The notes under the pieces: generated by a model | The model's input: the letters and a program-made list of their open reading frames with translations, nothing else | Told to the model about the DNA's origin: nothing | Databases searched by the model: none | Translations under genes and position numbers: made by a program | Shown here: positions 40,869 to 43,575 of the stretch, one piece after another | How positions within the stretch are numbered: the stretch's first letter is position 1 | How the letters are laid out: every line of letters begins with the position of its first letter | From: Gammaproteobacteria bacterium | GTDB lineage: Bacteria > Pseudomonadota > Gammaproteobacteria > Pseudomonadales > Azotimanducaceae | Assembly: GCA_003247835.1 (NCBI GenBank) | Contig: QJYB01000050.1 | Location: forward strand, 1-43,575 | DNA length: 43,575 nucleotides | Reading direction: 5' to 3'

Positions 40869-41529
40869 GCAGCCAGAGGAACAGATGTGCCGTTCGGAAC
40901 TCGTCGAACTCCCCGAGATTGGGCAGGGTGAGCGCATCCATGCGGGCGATCTCACGGTAGGCAGGATCCGGCAGCGTAGTCACACGGGAATCCGCTACCA
41001 GGATCCGGTCGGCGTGACGCTGGGCGATCTTCAGCAGCGACAGGTTGCGACGGTCGTAGAGCACGTCTGCCATCAGCAGCACGTCGGCTCTGGCGGGCAG
41101 CGGACCTTCCGGTTGTGGCAGGGCGTCGGCGAGCTCCAGGGTTACCCCGTTCAGCGAGGCGTTGGTTCTGGTCGCCAGCAGCGCGTCGGGATCCGTATCG
41201 CAGGCGATGACGCGACGGGCACCCGCCATGGCCGCCGCGATACCGGCCACACCGGAGCCGGCACCCAGATCGATGACAGTCCGCTGTTTTACCCACTCGG
41301 GATGGTTCAGCAGGAAGCGGGCGAGTGCCAGACCGCTTCCCCAGCAGAACGACCAGTAAGCGGGCTCGCGGATAACGGCCTGCATCACATCCGGGTCGAG
41401 CGGGCCGGTCTGGTAGTCGGCGTTGATGAGACTCAGCCGGAGTCCCCCGCAGTCCGGCAGCGTGACCACCTCCATGCGGGCATCGGGCAGGGTGCGGTTC
41501 AGCCGTCCTTGCAGTGCAGCCAGTGTCAT
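40816..41529 (-). CDS. class I SAM methyltransferase, ETF-beta lysine methyltransferase-like
   Basis: This 237-residue methyltransferase has the SAM motif VIDLGAGSGVAG (about 85-96), CDTDPDAL (about 110-117) and the MADVLYDR motif (about 153-160), characteristic of the METTL20/ETFBKMT protein-lysine methyltransferase group. EPAYWSFCWGSGLALARFLL just before motif I is also typical. The best-known substrate of this group is the ETF beta subunit, which accepts electrons from acyl-CoA dehydrogenases, so the many dehydrogenases around it fit this idea. That link is inferred. ATG 41529 is chosen as the family start. Its end overlaps the gene at 40173-40868. Confidence 0.85.
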   Translation of the reverse strand: MTLAALQGRLNRTLPDARMEVVTLPDCGGLRLSLINADYQTGPLDPDVMQAVIREPAYWSFCWGSGLALARFLLNHPEWVKQRTVIDLGAGSGVAGIAAAMAGARRVIACDTDPDALLATRTNASLNGVTLELADALPQPEGPLPARADVLLMADVLYDRRNLSLLKIAQRHADRILVADSRVTTLPDPAYREIARMDALTLPNLGEFDEFRTAHLFLWLLNSNPARAWPRRRSNVD

Positions 41530-41563
41530 GACTGCACACTTTACCCGGCAACGACGTTGTTGA

Positions 41564-41803
41564 TCAGAGCTCGGAGGTGTGCCGGCGGATCCAGAAGAGT
41601 CCGATGACGCCCAGGGCGATGACACCGAGCAGGGGCAGATCCAGCGGCAGGGCATCGGGGCCAGCCAAAGGTTCACCGTTCAGCGAGTTTTCGGATGCGG
41701 GCAGATTGTTTGACAGCGCCTCGTCGTCCGGGTCGACACTGGCAGCGGCTGGACCGATACCCAGTGCGAACAGCAGCAGCAATATGCCAAGGCGTCGCTT
41801 CAC
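41564..41803 (-). CDS. small exported protein with C-terminal membrane anchor
   Basis: This 79-residue protein has an N-terminal signal peptide-like start (MKRRLGILLLLFALGIGPAAAS). An acidic, Asn/Pro-containing stretch of about 30 residues follows, then a C-terminal hydrophobic helix, LPLLGVIALGVIGLFWIRR, with Arg-Arg directly after it. The tripartite C-terminus (Pro-containing motif, helix, basic tail) recalls sorting-type signals, but no known sorting motif is exact. GTG 41803 is chosen because GGGAG lies about 5 nt upstream; the frame begins earlier at 41839. It lies 34 bp from the methyltransferase gene and is divergent from the gene at 41939. The function is unknown. Confidence 0.55.
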   Translation of the reverse strand: MKRRLGILLLLFALGIGPAAASVDPDDEALSNNLPASENSLNGEPLAGPDALPLDLPLLGVIALGVIGLFWIRRHTSEL

Positions 41804-41938
41804 GTCCACTCCCTGTGGTGCCTTTCCGCCGTGCTCCATGCTTCCGGCGGTATCCCGCTGGCGGTGGGATGATAAGGCGGTTCAAATAACGGTCGGAAGT
41901 TTAGGAAAAAAGCGGCCGGGGCGCCGCGAGGGGCATGT

Positions 41939-42472
41939 ATGACCTGTAAATCGAAAGTAATTCTGCGCATCACCTGGTCAGTGACCGTCGGCGTGATCCT
42001 GCTCGGAGGGGCGCGGTGGTCGCACGCCGAGGTCGCGGCCGACTGCAGCGCGGCTGCTTACCGGGCGTTCGATTTCTGGCTGGGCCGATGGGAGGTTCGG
42101 CTTGCGGACGGTCGCCTTGCGGGCAGCAACGTCATCGAGGCTTCCCGGGATGGGTGTCTGCTTACCGAGACCTGGACCGGAGCAGCGGGCGGTGAGGGAT
42201 TCAGCCTGAACTTCTATGACCCGGCTGCGGATCGCTGGCGCCAGGTCTGGGTGTCCGCAGGCAGCGTCATCGAGATTGCCGGAGGTCTGGAGGAAGAGAG
42301 CATGGTGCTGTCCGGGGAGATCACGGACCGCCGGACCGGTGATGTCAGGCCCTTCCGTGGCCGCTGGACGCCGCTGCCGGAGGGACAGGTCCGGCAGTTC
42401 TTCGAGGAGTTCCGGGACGGGGAAGGATGGCAAACCTGGTTTGATGGGATCTATGCCAAGGTCTTAGAATAG
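41939..42472 (+). CDS. exported uncharacterised protein (DUF1579-like)
   Basis: This 177-residue protein starts with a signal peptide-like segment ending near WSHAEVAAD (about 27-35). The mature part has the FDFWLGRWEVRL motif (about 44-55) and a beta-rich composition with several Trp residues, as in lipocalin-like DUF1579 relatives. The length fits a small secreted beta-barrel. GAGGGGC lies about 5 nt upstream of ATG 41939. The gene is followed 32 nt later by an acyl-CoA dehydrogenase gene in the same direction. The ligand or function is unknown. Confidence 0.75.
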   Translation: MTCKSKVILRITWSVTVGVILLGGARWSHAEVAADCSAAAYRAFDFWLGRWEVRLADGRLAGSNVIEASRDGCLLTETWTGAAGGEGFSLNFYDPAADRWRQVWVSAGSVIEIAGGLEEESMVLSGEITDRRTGDVRPFRGRWTPLPEGQVRQFFEEFRDGEGWQTWFDGIYAKVLE

Positions 42473-42504
42473 GCGGCTTTGCTGACGGGTATCTGGGGAA
42501 AAAT

Positions 42505-43575
42505 ATGCCGATGATTCTGAACGAAGAGCAGAACATGCTCAAAGACAGCGCCAAGGACTTCTGTACCAACAGCGCACCCATTGAGCAGCTGCGCAAGCTC
42601 CGGGACGGGAACAGCGCGGACGGCTTCGATCGCGCTACATGGAAGGCCATGGTGGAACTCGGCTGGGCCGGCATTCCGTTCCCGGAAGAGCACGGCGGCC
42701 TCGCGTTCGGTTACAAGGGTCTCGGCGTCGTCACGGAAGAAACCGGCCGGACGCTGGCGGCGAGCCCGCTTTACGCCACGGTCTGGGTGGGCGGTACGGC
42801 CATCAATCTGGGCGGCTCCGAGGCGCAGAAGGCCGAGCTTCTGCCGAAGATCGCGGGTGGGGAGCTGCTGCTGGCGCTGGCACTGGAGGAATCCCACCGG
42901 CACAACCCTTACGGTATCTCCACCACGGCAAAGGAATCCGGCGGCACCTGGCAGGTCTCCGGCGAGAAGACCTTCGTGCTGGACGGTCATGTGGCAGACA
43001 AGCTCATCGTGGTGGCGAGAACCTCGGGCAAGGCAGGGGATCGCGACGGGCTCACGCTGCTGCTGGTCGACGCCAAGGCCAAGGGTGTCGACATCACCCG
43101 GACCATGATGGTCGATTCGCGCAACGCGGCGAACGTCAAGCTCACCAATGCGCCGGCGGAAGGCGTTATCGGTGAGGTGGGCAAGGGCGCGGACGTGCTC
43201 GACCCCACGCTGGACATCGCCCGCATCGGCATTGCGGCAGAGATGCTCGGCAGCACTCAGGAGTGCTTCGAGCGGACGGTGTCGTATCTCAAGGAGCGGG
43301 AGCAGTTCGGGGTGCCCATCGGCTCGTTCCAGGCGCTCAAGCACCGGGCAGCGGACATGTTCTGCGAGATCGAGCTGTCCAAGTCCTGCGTGCTCGAAGC
43401 GCTGACCGCGCTCGACGAAGGGCGTGATGCAAGCGAGATCGCCAAGCTCGCGAGTCTGGCCAAGACCAAGGTCGGGGAAACCTTCCACACCGTTTCCCGC
43501 GAAGGCATCCAGATGCACGGTGGCATCGGCATGACGGACGAGTTCGATATCGGCTTCTTCATCAAGCGGGCCGCC
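42505..43575 (+). CDS. acyl-CoA dehydrogenase (3' end beyond the window)
   Basis: The frame is open from ATG 42505 to the right edge, giving 357 residues without a stop. The N-terminal helical domain starts MPMILNEEQNMLKDSAKDF. The middle has a poorly conserved flavin/substrate stretch (LALEESHRHNP at about 130-140) in place of TEPxxGSD. The C-terminal domain has KEREQFGVPIGSFQALKHR and QMHGGIGMTDEFDIGFF. The position that holds Glu in isovaleryl-type enzymes is Ala (LDIARI), and the YEGT-type base would lie just past the window, so activity cannot be judged. The substitution pattern resembles steroid- or bile-acid-type FadE heteromer subunits, which pair with a second dehydrogenase. GGGGA lies about 6 nt upstream of the start. 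Confidence 0.9.
   Translation, partial: MPMILNEEQNMLKDSAKDFCTNSAPIEQLRKLRDGNSADGFDRATWKAMVELGWAGIPFPEEHGGLAFGYKGLGVVTEETGRTLAASPLYATVWVGGTAINLGGSEAQKAELLPKIAGGELLLALALEESHRHNPYGISTTAKESGGTWQVSGEKTFVLDGHVADKLIVVARTSGKAGDRDGLTLLLVDAKAKGVDITRTMMVDSRNAANVKLTNAPAEGVIGEVGKGADVLDPTLDIARIGIAAEMLGSTQECFERTVSYLKEREQFGVPIGSFQALKHRAADMFCEIELSKSCVLEALTALDEGRDASEIAKLASLAKTKVGETFHTVSREGIQMHGGIGMTDEFDIGFFIKRAA

Overview
The window looks like chromosome from a high-G+C proteobacterium, most likely a gammaproteobacterium with an aerobic, fatty-acid- and xenobiotic-degrading metabolism. The pointers are: a LexA-type operator one base away from the E. coli consensus, a large (about 180 kDa) NAD-dependent glutamate dehydrogenase, a RibBA whose GTP cyclohydrolase half has decayed, four acyl-CoA dehydrogenases plus an enoyl-CoA hydratase-like protein, MaoC hydratases, a flavin monooxygenase of the luciferase type, a molybdenum hydroxylase subunit, and a bacterial homologue of the ETF-beta lysine methyltransferase. 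The species cannot be named from the sequence. Nothing looks like a phage, plasmid, insertion sequence or CRISPR array. Gene density is high and most intergenic gaps are under 150 bp.

Layout. 1-3.5 kb: the tail of an unidentified gene, a crotonase-fold protein, an acyl-CoA dehydrogenase and a hotdog-fold thioesterase-like gene. This last gene is bracketed by two inverted copies of a roughly 150-bp structured intergenic element. 3.9-7.3 kb: a two-gene operon encoding an AAA+ ATPase and a VWA-domain partner. 7.4-11.9 kb: a minus-strand operon of acyl-CoA dehydrogenase, CitE/malyl-CoA-lyase-like enzyme, two small MaoC hydratases and an MmgE/PrpD protein, resembling itaconate/C5-dicarboxylate catabolic clusters. 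12-16.9 kb: a sucrase/ferredoxin-like protein, a lysophospholipid-type acyltransferase coupled to an alpha/beta hydrolase, a half-size asparaginase and an N-acyl-D-amino-acid deacylase. 17-19 kb: a tRNA-Arg, a ZIP-like membrane protein and ribBA. 19.3 kb: a near-consensus LexA box between a small zinc-ribbon protein and a PdxA-family dehydrogenase. 19.3-24.6 kb: a plus-strand run of PdxA-family, zinc alcohol dehydrogenase, FAH-family and xanthine-dehydrogenase-family genes. 24.7-27.1 kb: VOC protein, luciferase-like monooxygenase and Bcp peroxiredoxin. 27.2-32.4 kb: a tightly overlapping set of amidohydrolase, ThDP enzyme, acyl-CoA dehydrogenase and site-2-type protease. 32.5-38.4 kb: NAD-glutamate dehydrogenase and an unrecognised 348-residue protein with ferritin-like motifs. 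38.4-43.6 kb: a DUF169 protein coupled to a hydrolase under a perfect 20-bp palindrome, small exported proteins, the ETF-beta-type methyltransferase and an acyl-CoA dehydrogenase cut by the window edge.

The genes fit together as several independent catabolic modules that feed acyl-CoA intermediates into beta-oxidation-like steps. The acyl-CoA dehydrogenases would pass electrons to ETF, which the methyltransferase may modify. The least explained items are the paired structured repeats with covarying arms, the SOS-like operator in front of an uncharacterised zinc-ribbon gene, the 348-residue protein, and the crotonase-fold protein that lacks both catalytic glutamates.
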